DNA of 64,000 bases, from positions 62,001 to 126,000 of the forward strand of contig NZ_SMOD01000005.1 of NCBI RefSeq assembly GCF_004353905.1, given 5' to 3'. The notes beneath the pieces were generated by a model that made no database searches, was not told the origin of the DNA, and saw only the letters and a list, made by a program, of their open reading frames with translations. Shown here one piece after another: positions 28,862 to 37,058 of the stretch (positions are counted from its first letter, which is position 1; every line of letters begins with the position of its first letter). This DNA is from Paraburkholderia guartelaensis (GTDB lineage: Bacteria; Pseudomonadota; Gammaproteobacteria; Burkholderiales; Burkholderiaceae). A program made the translations under genes and the position numbers.

Positions 28862-29031
28862 GGGGACCTCCGGTGGATTTCGTCTCGGATGCCGGGTGTG
28901 TGTTCTGGTTTGGGGAGCGCCGGCACGTCTGTCAAAGCATGCGATTTCGCGAGAACGCTGTCCAATATATTATTCGTGGTCTATTGAGTCGAAAAACATA
29001 TCAACATGACAACAGCGCGAGACCGCCGCCG

Positions 29032-29991
29032 ATGAATCCGACTATCCCCGATCTGCGCCAGCTTCGCTATTTCGTCGCCGTGGCGGAGGAGCAGCACTTT
29101 GGCCGCGCGGCGGCGCGCCTGTCGATGACACAGCCGCCGCTCTCGCAGGCCATCCGCGCGCTCGAGGAGACGCTGGGCGTGGAGCTGTTCGCGCGCACGC
29201 GCCGTTCGGTGGAATTGACGGCGGTGGGCGCCGATCTGTTGCCGGAGGTGAGGCGCCTGTTGGCAAGCGCCGAAGCGCTGCGGCCGCTCGCACAGAGCCT
29301 CGCGCGCGGCGAGGCCGGCGTGCTCGCGCTGGCGTTCGTTTCGACCGCCGACTACGGCTTGCTGCCGCTTCTGCTGCGCGACTTCGGCGCGCGCTATCCG
29401 CGTGTGCGCTTGCAGCTAGCCGAAGCCACGAGCGACGTGCAGGTGGAAGAGCTGGTGGCGGGCCGCATCGACGCAGGCCTCGTGATCGCGCCCGTGCCGC
29501 CGCGCCACGCGGCCCAGCTTGCCTACCAGCCGATCGCGCGCGAGCCGCTCGTGGTCGCCATGCCCTCGGCGCTGTCGGCGCGGCTAGGCGGCCCTTCAGC
29601 CGACGACTGGCACGACGAGCCCGTGAGCCTGCGCGATCTCGCCGATGCGCCGCTCGTCGTCTTCCCGCGCCATCTGGCCCCCGGTTTCTACGACACCATC
29701 ATGGATTGCTACGGCGCGGCCGGCCTCGCGCCCCTCATCGGCCAGGAAGCGATCCAGATGCAGACGATCGTGAGCCTCGTCTCGGCCGGCATGGGCGTGG
29801 CGCTGGTGCCGCAGTCGCTGCGCCATCTGCGGCGCACGGGCGTCGTGTACCGGCCGCTCGCCGGGGCGGTGCCGGCCATCGAAACGGGCCTCGTCTGGCG
29901 CTCGGCCGAGGTGAGCCCGGTGCTCGCGGCGTTCATCGAGATCGTGCGCGCGCACGCGGCGACAGTGGACTCGCCAGCGCGCGAGGGCTAG
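29032..29991 (+). CDS. LysR-family regulator divergent from ilvD
   Basis: Transcription factor of 319 residues. HTH at about 23-42 (FGRAAARLSMTQPPLSQAIRA), followed by a type-2 periplasmic-binding fold. The ATG at 29032 gives the family-typical MNPTIPDLRQLRYFVAVAEE start; the open frame extends 53 codons further into the promoter region and was trimmed. Divergent position suggests control of ilvD, but this class also includes BenM/CatM-type regulators, so the target is inferred only. The intergenic AT-rich patch around 28961-28990 is the likely binding and promoter region. Confidence 0.88.
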   Translation: MNPTIPDLRQLRYFVAVAEEQHFGRAAARLSMTQPPLSQAIRALEETLGVELFARTRRSVELTAVGADLLPEVRRLLASAEALRPLAQSLARGEAGVLALAFVSTADYGLLPLLLRDFGARYPRVRLQLAEATSDVQVEELVAGRIDAGLVIAPVPPRHAAQLAYQPIAREPLVVAMPSALSARLGGPSADDWHDEPVSLRDLADAPLVVFPRHLAPGFYDTIMDCYGAAGLAPLIGQEAIQMQTIVSLVSAGMGVALVPQSLRHLRRTGVVYRPLAGAVPAIETGLVWRSAEVSPVLAAFIEIVRAHAATVDSPAREG

Positions 29992-30010
29992 CCGGAAGCT
30001 GGCTAGCCGG
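29986..30010. repeat. Short direct repeat of a palindrome at the end of the LysR gene
   Basis: GGCTAGCCGG occurs twice, separated by AAGCT; each copy contains the palindrome GGCTAGCC, so a hairpin can form over the LysR stop codon. No T-tract follows, so it is a weak terminator candidate at best. Confidence 0.4.
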
Positions 30011-30223
30011 ACACGTCATCTGTCACCGTTACACTCGCGGCGCATCGCCAAACGTGCATTTTGGTTCGCGCCCCCTCGCGTCGGCGATAATGTCACGCCG
30101 TGACGTGCGGCGGCGAACCTCGCCGCTTTGCAAACGTCCAACGCGCTTTGCCCGCTTTCGGAGCGGCGCGCTACTGCTTACAACCCGATTTCAATCGATA
30201 TCGCCGACAAGACTTCATCCACG

Positions 30224-31147
30224 ATGCTCATCCACCCGAACTTCGACCCCGTCGCCATTCATCTGGGGCCGCTCGCCGTGCGCTGGTACGGCCTCATGTA
30301 TCTCGTCGGCTTCATTCTGGCGATCGTGATCGGCCGTCTGCGCCTGCGTCTGCCGTACGTGGCCGCGCAGGGCTGGACCGCGAAAGACATCGACGACATG
30401 CTGTTCTACGGCGTCCTCGGCACGATCCTGGGCGGCCGCTTAGGCTACGTGCTGTTCTACAAGGCGAGCTGGTATTTCGCGCATCCGCTCGACATCTTCA
30501 AGGTCTGGGAAGGCGGCATGTCGTTTCACGGCGGCTTCCTCGGCGTGACGTTCGCGATGATCCTGTTCGCGTGGCAACGCGGTCGCACCTGGCTGCAAGT
30601 CACGGACTTCGTCGCGCCGATGGTGCCCACGGGGCTCGCCTTTGGCCGTCTCGGCAACTTCATCAACGGCGAGCTGTGGGGCCGCGTGACCTCGCCCGAT
30701 TCGCCGTGGGCCATGCTGTTTCCGGGCGCCGCGAACGACGACGCCGCGTGGCTCGCCGCGCATCCGCAACTGGCCGCGCAGTGGCATCTGAACGAAGTGT
30801 TCGCGCAGTACCATCTGCTGCCGCGCCATCCTTCGGAACTGTATGAAATCGCGCTGGAAGGCATTGCGCTTTTCATCGTGCTGATTCTGTTCGCGCGAAA
30901 GCCGCGCCCCGTTGGCGCGATTTCTGCCATGTTCCTGATCGGCTATGGTCTCGCGCGCTTCACGGTCGAGTTCGCACGCGAACCCGATGACTTCCTCGGC
31001 CTGCTCGCGCTCGGCCTCTCGATGGGCCAGTGGCTCTCGCTGCCGATGATCATCGTGGGTATTGGCTTGATGGCGTGGGCGTATCGCCGCGCCAAACGTG
31101 GCAAGGACGGCAACGACCGCGCGCAGGTAGCGGGCGCGAAGAGCTGA
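30224..31147 (+). CDS. lgt: Prolipoprotein diacylglyceryl transferase
   Basis: Inner-membrane enzyme that adds diacylglycerol to the lipobox cysteine of prolipoproteins. The 307-residue protein starts [15 protein letters not shown] and has about seven membrane segments. It carries [12 protein letters not shown] near 97-108 (essential histidine) and the Lgt signature [14 protein letters not shown] near 140-153. The in-frame extension to 30128 was trimmed. It stands alone between the LysR gene and a bidirectional terminator, and it would serve the lipoproteins encoded later in this window. Confidence 0.95.
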   Translation: MLIHPNFDPVAIHLGPLAVRWYGLMYLVGFILAIVIGRLRLRLPYVAAQGWTAKDIDDMLFYGVLGTILGGRLGYVLFYKASWYFAHPLDIFKVWEGGMSFHGGFLGVTFAMILFAWQRGRTWLQVTDFVAPMVPTGLAFGRLGNFINGELWGRVTSPDSPWAMLFPGAANDDAAWLAAHPQLAAQWHLNEVFAQYHLLPRHPSELYEIALEGIALFIVLILFARKPRPVGAISAMFLIGYGLARFTVEFAREPDDFLGLLALGLSMGQWLSLPMIIVGIGLMAWAYRRAKRGKDGNDRAQVAGAKS

Positions 31148-31181
31148 CACGCGCTAACGCACTACGCGCTTTTAGCCCATG

Positions 31182-31213
31182 AAAAAGGCCACGGTTTTCA
31201 CCGTGGCCTTTTT
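31182..31213. terminator. Bidirectional terminator after lgt
   Basis: Thirteen-base-pair stem AAAAAGGCCACGG/CCGTGGCCTTTTT with loop TTTTCA, lying between convergent lgt and the SIMPL-protein gene. Confidence 0.92.
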
Positions 31214-31245
31214 ATTTGCGTGCCTGTGTGGCTTGTATCGCAGCC

Positions 31246-31980
31246 TTACTTCATCTGCACCGAGCCGGAGACGTTGACCGTCACCGTGGACGTGCCGCCT
31301 TCGAGCGGCACAGGCGCCGACATCTTCGCGTCAGCCGAAGCGGCGCGGGCGCTCATCATCATCATGGGGCGCGGCATCACGCCCGAGTGCCCCACGTTCA
31401 CGTCGCGAATCGTGTAGCTGCTGTAGCCGAACGCGCGCGTGGCCGAGAGCGCCTGGTCGCGGAACGAGGCGATGGCCTGTCCCGAAAGCTTTTGCTCGGC
31501 GGCGCGCTGCGCCTCGGGCGACAGCGAGAACTGCACGTTGCCGAACTGCATGATCGACGAGAGATCGCCGGCGAGCTTCGACGCCGCGGCGAAATCATGC
31601 GACTCGAGCACGACTTCCGTGCGGCCGCGCCAGGCAGAGATGCGTCCGTCGCGATCCGTGGAAGGGAAGATCGAGAACTGGCCGGAGTGTGCGGTTACGC
31701 CCGCGACGCCTCGTGCGCGTTGCAGCGCGGCATCGGCGCGCTGATTGAGCGTTGCGGTGAGCGAGGCGGGATCGTTCGCTTCCTGTTCGTAGAACAGCGT
31801 AATGTTGACGACGTCCTGAGGCACTTCGGCGCTCGCCTGCGCGGACAGCGAAAGCACGCCCGAGGGCTGCTGGAATCGCGCGTCGCTCTGTGCGAACGCG
31901 GCGCCCGGCGCGAGCGTCATGGCGAGGGGAAGGGCGGCAGCCAATGCGGCGGCGAGCGTGACAGCGGTTTTTCGGTTCAT
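31246..31980 (-). CDS. SIMPL-domain (DUF541) periplasmic protein
   Basis: Exported protein of 244 residues. The signal peptide ends near AFA30 and the mature part is one SIMPL/DUF541 domain (about 40-244) with VPQDVVNITLFYEQEA, YSSYTIRDVNVG and a C-terminal TVTVNVSGSVQ strand. Relatives include YggE, linked to oxidative-stress tolerance, and BP26; the biochemical role is unclear. A MMMM run occurs near residue 209. It is transcribed toward the terminator shared with lgt, and the EVE gene precedes it on the same strand with a 124 bp gap. Confidence 0.88.
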   Translation of the reverse strand: MNRKTAVTLAAALAAALPLAMTLAPGAAFAQSDARFQQPSGVLSLSAQASAEVPQDVVNITLFYEQEANDPASLTATLNQRADAALQRARGVAGVTAHSGQFSIFPSTDRDGRISAWRGRTEVVLESHDFAAASKLAGDLSSIMQFGNVQFSLSPEAQRAAEQKLSGQAIASFRDQALSATRAFGYSSYTIRDVNVGHSGVMPRPMMMMSARAASADAKMSAPVPLEGGTSTVTVNVSGSVQMK

Positions 31981-32104
31981 TGAGGCTCCTTGCAGAACTT
32001 GCGTCGCGCGCGAGGCATCCGTTGTGACGCGCGACTGTGCGCGATTGTGCTTGAAGTCGCGTACGAATGCTGTGTGCGTGCCCGGCCATCGAGGCGGGAC
32101 CGCA

Positions 32105-32563
32105 TCACATCAGATGTTTCGTGATGAAGTTCCACTCGGCCGTCGTGACCGGCGTGATCGAAAGGCGGTTGCCCTTGGCGAGCACGCGCATGTCCGCGAG
32201 TTCTTCGTGCTCGCGCAAGGCGGCGAGAGCAATCAGCGGGCACTTCTTCTTGAACACGACGTCGACGAGCATCCAGCGAGGATTCTCGTGCGTCGATTTC
32301 GCGTCGTAGTAAGGGCTCTTCGGATCGAACTGAGTGGGGTCGGGGTAGGCCGTGGACGACACCTGCGCGATGCCCGCAATACCGGGCTCGGGGCAGCTCG
32401 AGTGATAGAACAGCACGCCGTCGCCTTGCTGCATGGTGTCGCGCATGAAATTGCGCGCCTGGTAGTTTCGTACGCCGGTCCAGGGCAGCGTGCGCTGCGG
32501 CGCGTTTGCGAGGTCGTCGATGCTTGCTTCGTCGGGTTCGGACTTCATCAGCCAGTAGCGCAT
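32105..32563 (-). CDS. EVE-domain protein
   Basis: Cytosolic protein of 152 residues, almost entirely one EVE (PF01878, PUA-like) domain. It starts MRYWLMKSEPDE and includes WTGVRNYQARNFMRDTM and DGVLFYHSSCPEPGIAGIAQV, both hallmarks of the family. EVE domains are thought to bind modified bases in DNA or RNA. The in-frame extension of 26 residues upstream was trimmed because it overlaps the region after the 6S RNA terminator and lacks family similarity. No restriction or defence gene is adjacent. Confidence 0.9.
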   Translation of the reverse strand: MRYWLMKSEPDEASIDDLANAPQRTLPWTGVRNYQARNFMRDTMQQGDGVLFYHSSCPEPGIAGIAQVSSTAYPDPTQFDPKSPYYDAKSTHENPRWMLVDVVFKKKCPLIALAALREHEELADMRVLAKGNRLSITPVTTAEWNFITKHLM

Positions 32564-32645
32564 GAGTCGAAGTTCACGTCGAAAGGGGAGAGGGACGAGC
32601 GTGCATGCCGTGAAAAACGCACAAAAAAGCGGGCCGCACAATGGA

Positions 32646-32677
32646 AAACGGCATCGGACTGTGGTCCGATGCCGTTT
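32646..32677 (-). terminator. Terminator of the 6S RNA transcript
   Basis: Fourteen-base-pair stem AAACGGCATCGGAC/GTCCGATGCCGTTT with loop TGTG, directly downstream of the 6S RNA on the minus strand and before the EVE gene. Confidence 0.82.
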
Positions 32678-32679
32678 GA

Positions 32680-32860
32680 ATAGGTCCCCGCCATAGCCGC
32701 TAGGCCGGCATCCTGAACCGAGGGTTCAGAATTGGTCGCAGTTAGCAGCACTTCGGGTACATCAGACTGTGTGACGCGCACGCCCGTGCTACAAATTTCC
32801 GCAACCGTGCACATGGCATTGGTTCAAGGAATATATGACCTTGGCGAACCAGGCAGGGAA
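32680..32860 (-). ncRNA. ssrS: 6S RNA (ends approximate)
   Basis: Regulatory RNA that binds sigma-70 RNA polymerase by mimicking an open promoter. On the minus strand AACTGCGACCAATTC is followed by the hairpin CTGAACC-CTC-GGTTCAG, and then by GCCGGCCTAGCGGC and GGCGGGGACC. This parallels the 3' half of E. coli 6S RNA (CUGCGAC, CUUGAACC/GGUUCAAG, GGCGGC). The 5' segment GGTTCGCC near 32850-32843 can pair with GGCGGGGACC to close the outer stem. About 180 nt results, the normal length. The position next to zapA is conserved in proteobacteria. A terminator follows. Exact ends are inferred. Confidence 0.8.
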
Positions 32861-32888
32861 GCTGACTAAACTGGTTGGCAGCGTGTTC

Positions 32889-32904
32889 AGAAACGCGCGT
32901 TTCT
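32889..32904. repeat. 16-bp perfect palindrome between zapA and 6S RNA
   Basis: AGAAACGCGCGTTTCT, with further A/T flanks. It lies 87 bp past the zapA stop and just upstream of the predicted 6S RNA start, where it could act as a zapA terminator or a 6S promoter element. Confidence 0.6.
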
Positions 32905-32990
32905 AAACAAATCAACGCTACCTATGAACAACATCATACCGCACATTGGCGCCTGAAACTGTGGCTTACAACCGCAGCGTACAACAGCGC

Positions 32991-33305
32991 TTATTGCACA
33001 CCGTACTGGTGAATTACAGCGCCGAGTTGTTCGTTCATTTGGCGCATTGTACGACGGATTTCTTCGGCTGGGAATGCTTCGCCGTGTCGCACGCTGGTTT
33101 GCAGGCGCAGCAGTTCCGAGGCGAGCGAGAGCGCCGCCATGACGGCGATGCGATCGGTGCCGCGCACGTTGCTGTGATTGCGGATCTTCGACATTTCGGC
33201 GTCCACGCGCGCCACGGCTTCAAGCAGCGCCTGTTCCGTTTCCGGCGAACAGACGAGGCGATAGGTTTGGCCGAGTATCGTCGCTTCGATCTGCTTGGTG
33301 GTCAT
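32991..33305 (-). CDS. zapA: Cell division protein ZapA
   Basis: FtsZ-ring stabiliser of 104 residues. The N-terminal globular part has TTKQIEATILGQTYRLVCSPE and the C-terminal part is a coiled coil (about 65-100), the usual ZapA plan. ATG overlaps the stop of the upstream coiled-coil gene by four bases, indicating coupled synthesis. 6S RNA follows downstream, the same order as in E. coli. Confidence 0.93.
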   Translation of the reverse strand: MTTKQIEATILGQTYRLVCSPETEQALLEAVARVDAEMSKIRNHSNVRGTDRIAVMAALSLASELLRLQTSVRHGEAFPAEEIRRTMRQMNEQLGAVIHQYGVQ

Positions 33306-33655
33306 GCATTTTCTCCGTGGCGGGCCGCGTTGCTGTCGTCGTCGTTGCTCTGCGATGGCTCAAGCAGATCGAGCTGGTTGTCGCGCTCGTTACCGGCGCG
33401 TGCACGTGGCAGCTTTTCGAGGATTGCGTTCAGACGCACCTGCGCATCGTCGATCTTGGCCGAGAGTGCATCGCGCTCTGCTTGCAGCGCGGCACGCTCC
33501 TCGCGGACCTGTTCGAGTTCGGCGCGTGTTTCGTCGCATTGCGCACGCAGCTGCGCGAGTTGCTCTTCGAGTGCGACGCGTGCTTCGTGTTGGCGCTGAT
33601 TAATCTCGATCAGCCGCCCGATGTTTTGTGAGAGTGTTTCGAGTTCGTTGAGCAT
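33302..33655 (-). CDS. ZapB-like coiled-coil protein
   Basis: Protein of 117 residues, mostly an uninterrupted heptad coiled coil (about residues 3-85: NELETLSQNIGRLIEIN, LEEQLAQLRAQCDE, LEQVREERAALQAERDAL), followed by an acidic, Asp/Asn-rich tail. Similar to DUF904/ZapB-type division factors, which are short coiled coils that bridge ZapA and the nucleoid-anchored MatP. Overlap with zapA by four bases supports a joint role at the Z ring. It is longer than E. coli ZapB (about 81 residues), so orthology is not certain. AGAGGA precedes the ATG. Confidence 0.75.
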   Translation of the reverse strand: MLNELETLSQNIGRLIEINQRQHEARVALEEQLAQLRAQCDETRAELEQVREERAALQAERDALSAKIDDAQVRLNAILEKLPRARAGNERDNQLDLLEPSQSNDDDSNAARHGENA

Positions 33656-34035
33656 GTGCTGCGTCCTCTAAAGACAGGCATTCTAGCGCGGATTAACGCG
33701 TATTTTGATAATTGTGTCGTTTCCAGACGTAACAACCCGGCTTCTTACCCGAATCAGGCCCGAAACCCTCGCTACGTGTGCTGCATACGCTGGGCGGGAA
33801 CGTAATTTGCCAAGGCCGCGCGCGCAGCGCATCGTCTCGATCGTGGTCTGCGCGTTATAACATCACGGATTCATGGTCTTTTGCCAGTGCCTTCGCGAAC
33901 GGCTTATGCCATGTCGCTTTTGCCACGAGTCATGCAGAATCTTTCGCCACAAAAATACTGCGCTCTGTCGTGGCCCGCGCATACCGTGCTGTCTTTCTGT
34001 GTGAGCTTGATTGAAATCCGCTGCCGAGTTTCCCG
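33656..34035. other. Intergenic region between zapB-like gene and btuC
   Basis: 380 bp separating divergent units. A TAGAAT hexamer on the minus strand (33680-33685) may be the -10 of the zapB-like gene, and TATAAC at 33855-33860 may serve btuC. I looked for a cobalamin riboswitch (GCCACTG and the B12 box) and did not find one. No small gene is convincing. Confidence 0.5.
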
Positions 34036-35112
34036 ATGCGTTCCATGAGCCGCGATGAGTCCCATGCTGTGCCGCCGATGCACGCGCTGCCGCGCCGCTC
34101 GATGAGCGCGCGCCGCGCATGCATGATCTGGGCCGCGCTCGCAGCAGCGGCGCTCGTGGTGTTCGCTGCATCGCTCGCAACAGGCAGCGTGAGCGTGACG
34201 TTTGCGCAGGCGCTGGCGGCGCTGACTCCCACGCATGACGTGCACGGCGCGCCGGACATGGCGACAGAAATCGTGCGCACGCTGCGCCTACCGCGCGCGC
34301 TCGCGGGTTTTGCATGTGGCGGTTTGCTCGCGCTGGCGGGCGCGCTGCTGCAGGTGTTGCTGCGCAATCCGCTTGCGGAGCCCTACGTGCTCGGCGTGTC
34401 GGGCGGCGCTGCCGCATTCGCACTCGTGGCGATGATCGCGGGCGTGGCGTGGTGGGGCGTGCAGGCGAGCGCATGTGCAGGTGCGTTCGTATCGATCCTG
34501 CTCGTGCTCGGCCTCGCACGCCGCGAGTTGTGGCGCGGCGAGCCGCAAGACAGCTCGCCACGGCTTCTCCTGACGGGCGCGGTGACGGCGGCAGGCTGGG
34601 GCGCATTGATCACACTGCTGCTCACACTTGCGCCCGATACGCGCCTGCGCGGCATGCTGTTCTGGCTCACGGGCGACCTCAATGGCGCGGGCACGCCGTG
34701 GCCCGCGCTCGCGACGCTTGGCGTGGTCCTTGCGTGCATCGTGCCCGCCGCGCCAATGCTCAACGTGCTGCTGCGCGGCGACGCTGCTGCGCAGGCGCTC
34801 GGTGTGCCGGTGCTGCGTTTGCGCGTGGGCATTTATCTTGCCGCGTCGCTCGCGGCGGCCGCTGCCGTGACGACGGGCGGCACCATCGGCTTCGTCGGGC
34901 TCGTCGTGCCCCACATGCTGCGCCTTGCGTTCGGCAACGACCAGCGCATGCTCGTGCCCGCCGCCGCGCTCGCGGGCGGGGTGGCCGTGATGGGCGCTGA
35001 CCTCGTCGCGCGGACGGTGGCGGCGCCCGCGCAGTTGCCGGTGGGCGTCGTGACTGCGCTCGCGGGCGTGCCTGTTTTCCTGTGGATGCTGCTCGCGAGG
35101 CGTGGACGATGA
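34036..35112 (+). CDS. btuC: Vitamin B12 ABC transporter permease (BtuC/FecCD family)
   Basis: Inner-membrane permease of 358 residues with about ten hydrophobic segments. FecCD motifs present are LRLPRALAGFACGGLLALAG near 89-108, NPLAEPYVLGVSGGAA near 116-131 and GTIGFVGLVVPHMLR near 283-297. Several in-frame methionines exist in the first 30 residues, so the start may be later. Its stop overlaps the btuD ATG, and cobT-cobS-cobC follow, which makes cobalamin or cobinamide the likely substrate rather than a siderophore. The cognate binding protein is encoded at 38.4 kb. Confidence 0.88.
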   Translation: MRSMSRDESHAVPPMHALPRRSMSARRACMIWAALAAAALVVFAASLATGSVSVTFAQALAALTPTHDVHGAPDMATEIVRTLRLPRALAGFACGGLLALAGALLQVLLRNPLAEPYVLGVSGGAAAFALVAMIAGVAWWGVQASACAGAFVSILLVLGLARRELWRGEPQDSSPRLLLTGAVTAAGWGALITLLLTLAPDTRLRGMLFWLTGDLNGAGTPWPALATLGVVLACIVPAAPMLNVLLRGDAAAQALGVPVLRLRVGIYLAASLAAAAAVTTGGTIGFVGLVVPHMLRLAFGNDQRMLVPAAALAGGVAVMGADLVARTVAAPAQLPVGVVTALAGVPVFLWMLLARRGR

Positions 35113-35942
35113 GCGATACCCATCCACCGCTGCTCGCAGTTCACGCGCTCACGTTGCGCGCGGGCGCGCGCACGCTCGTGGAATCGCTCACGCAAAGGTT
35201 TGCCGCCGGCGAAATCTGGTGCGTGGCGGGCGCGAATGGCGCGGGCAAGACTACGCTGATCGGCGCGCTCGCGGGCCTGGCCGAGCCTTCGGCGGGACGC
35301 GTGGAAGTGGAGGGCATCGTGCTCGCGCAGTGGCCGCCGGTGCGCCTCGCGCAGCGCCGCGCGCTGATGCCCCAGGATCAGCGTGACGCATTCAGCGCGA
35401 GCGTGATCGACACCGTGTTGCTCAATCGCTATCCGCATCTTTCGGGATGGGGTTGGGAAGCCGACGCCGACCGCGCCGCCGCGCATGCCGCGCTCGCCAC
35501 GTTGGGCCTCGAAGCATTCGCCGCGCGCGATGTGCTGTCACTCTCGGGCGGCGAGCGACAGCGTGTCGCGCTCGCCGCTGCGCTGTGCCAGGGCGCGCCG
35601 CTGCTGCTGCTCGACGAGCCGCTCGCGCATCTGGACCTGCATCATCAGATTGCGTGTCTCGAAGCGCTCTCGCGCTGGGTGCGCAGTGAAGCGCGAGCGG
35701 TACTGTTTTCGTGCCACGATCTCAATCTTGCGCGGCGCTTCGCGACGCACGCGCTCCTGCTCGACGGCCGCGGCGGTTTTCACGCGGGCCCCGTGCGCGA
35801 TGTGCTCACGCCGGAACGCGCGAGCGCCGCATTCGGACATCCGCTCGTGCTGATACGAGAGGGCGCGCACGAGGCGCTTGTTCCTGAACTCGGCTCGACA
35901 TCTTCATCACCGCATTCGCCGGGATCGAACGGCGTGCGCTAG
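35109..35942 (+). CDS. btuD: Vitamin B12 ABC transporter ATPase
   Basis: Importer ATPase of 277 residues: Walker A GANGAGKTT at 41-49, signature LSGGERQR at 145-152, Walker B LLLLDEP near 163-169, and the switch histidine in FSCHDLN near 205. Start overlaps btuC (ATGA). The family also serves haem and siderophore importers; the cobalamin genes on both sides decide the call. The last 25 residues are Ser/Pro-rich and look non-structural. Confidence 0.87.
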   Translation: MSDTHPPLLAVHALTLRAGARTLVESLTQRFAAGEIWCVAGANGAGKTTLIGALAGLAEPSAGRVEVEGIVLAQWPPVRLAQRRALMPQDQRDAFSASVIDTVLLNRYPHLSGWGWEADADRAAAHAALATLGLEAFAARDVLSLSGGERQRVALAAALCQGAPLLLLDEPLAHLDLHHQIACLEALSRWVRSEARAVLFSCHDLNLARRFATHALLLDGRGGFHAGPVRDVLTPERASAAFGHPLVLIREGAHEALVPELGSTSSSPHSPGSNGVR

Positions 35943-35983
35943 TGCGCCGCTGTCGCCCGCATCACTTCGAAACGAAACACACC

Positions 35984-37048
35984 ATGACGTCATCGCTTAC
36001 CGAACTGCTCGCCGTCGAACCGCTCGACCTCTCGTTGCGCGACGAACTGCAACGCCTCATCGACACGAAGACCAAACCGCCCGGTAGTCTCGGCCGCCTC
36101 GAAACCCTGGCGCGCCAGCTCGGCATGATCCAGGGCACGACGCACCCAAGCGTCGAGCGTCCCGTAATGATCGTGTTCGCAGGCGACCACGGCATTGCCG
36201 CCGAAGGCGTGAGCCCTTACCCGCAGGCCGTGACCGCGCAGATGGTCGCGAACTTCGTGGCAGGGGGCGCAGCGATCAACGTGTTCAGCAACGTGGCGGG
36301 GCTCACGCTCGAAGTCGTCAACGCGGGCGTGGCGACGCCGCTGCCGTCGTCGCCCACACTCGTCGATGTGCCCATTGCGCCCGGCACGCGCAACTTCGCG
36401 CGCGAGCGCGCCATGACGCGCGACGAAGCCCTCGCCGCGCTCGCGGCGGGCGCTGAGCGCGTGCGCCATCATGCGGCGCTCGGCACGAACGTGATCGGCT
36501 TTGGCGAGATGGGCATTGCGAACACGTCGTCGGCAGCGTGCCTGATGAGCCGGCTGTGCGGCGTGCCGATCGACGAATGCGTCGGGCGCGGCACGGGCCT
36601 CGACAATGCGGGCCTCGCGAAAAAGCGCAATGTACTCGCGGCGGCGCTCGCGCATCATGCCGACGCGCGCGAGCCGCTCGACGTGCTCGCCGCATTCGGC
36701 GGTTTCGAAATCGCGATGATGGCGGGCGCGTACCTCGAAGCGGCGCGCTCGCGCATGGCGATTCTCGTGGACGGCTTCATCGCCACCTCGGCGCTGCTCG
36801 TGGCCGACTCGCTCGCGCCGAACGTGCGCGACTACTGCGTGTTTGCGCACGCATCGAACGAAGCGGGGCACCGCCGCATGCTCGATCACTTCGGCGCGCG
36901 CGAACTGCTCACGCTCGACCTGCGTCTGGGCGAGGGCACGGGCGCGGCGCTGGCGGTGCCGCTGCTGCGCGCGGCGGTGGCGTTCCTGAACGACATGGCG
37001 AGCTTCGAGTCGGCGGGCGTCGACAATCGCAGTGACCGCCACGCCTGA
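35984..37048 (+). CDS. cobT: Nicotinate-nucleotide:dimethylbenzimidazole phosphoribosyltransferase
   Basis: Makes alpha-ribazole phosphate, the lower-ligand precursor of cobalamin. The 354-residue protein has TKPPGSLGRLE near 29-39, FAGDHGIAAEGVSPYP near 66-81, GEMGIANTSSAA near 172-183, and the catalytic-base glutamate E317 in LGEGTGAA, matching the position known for Salmonella CobT. ATG 35984 was chosen over the in-frame extension to 35942. It follows btuD by 41 bp. Confidence 0.96.
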   Translation: MTSSLTELLAVEPLDLSLRDELQRLIDTKTKPPGSLGRLETLARQLGMIQGTTHPSVERPVMIVFAGDHGIAAEGVSPYPQAVTAQMVANFVAGGAAINVFSNVAGLTLEVVNAGVATPLPSSPTLVDVPIAPGTRNFARERAMTRDEALAALAAGAERVRHHAALGTNVIGFGEMGIANTSSAACLMSRLCGVPIDECVGRGTGLDNAGLAKKRNVLAAALAHHADAREPLDVLAAFGGFEIAMMAGAYLEAARSRMAILVDGFIATSALLVADSLAPNVRDYCVFAHASNEAGHRRMLDHFGARELLTLDLRLGEGTGAALAVPLLRAAVAFLNDMASFESAGVDNRSDRHA

Positions 37049-37058
37049 GCGCCGCGCG

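Noticed and set aside
33656..34035. Cobalamin riboswitch expected upstream of btuC
   Set aside because: Neither the GCCACTG core nor the B12-box pattern is visible on the plus strand. The nearest string, GCCAGTGCC, does not match in sequence or orientation.
36000..36200. Second copy of siroheme or corrin-ring methyltransferase genes in the B12 region
   Set aside because: All frames in 34-43.5 kb are accounted for by uptake and late assembly genes. No cobI/cobJ/cobM-type motif (GAGPGD with a methyltransferase core) occurs there.
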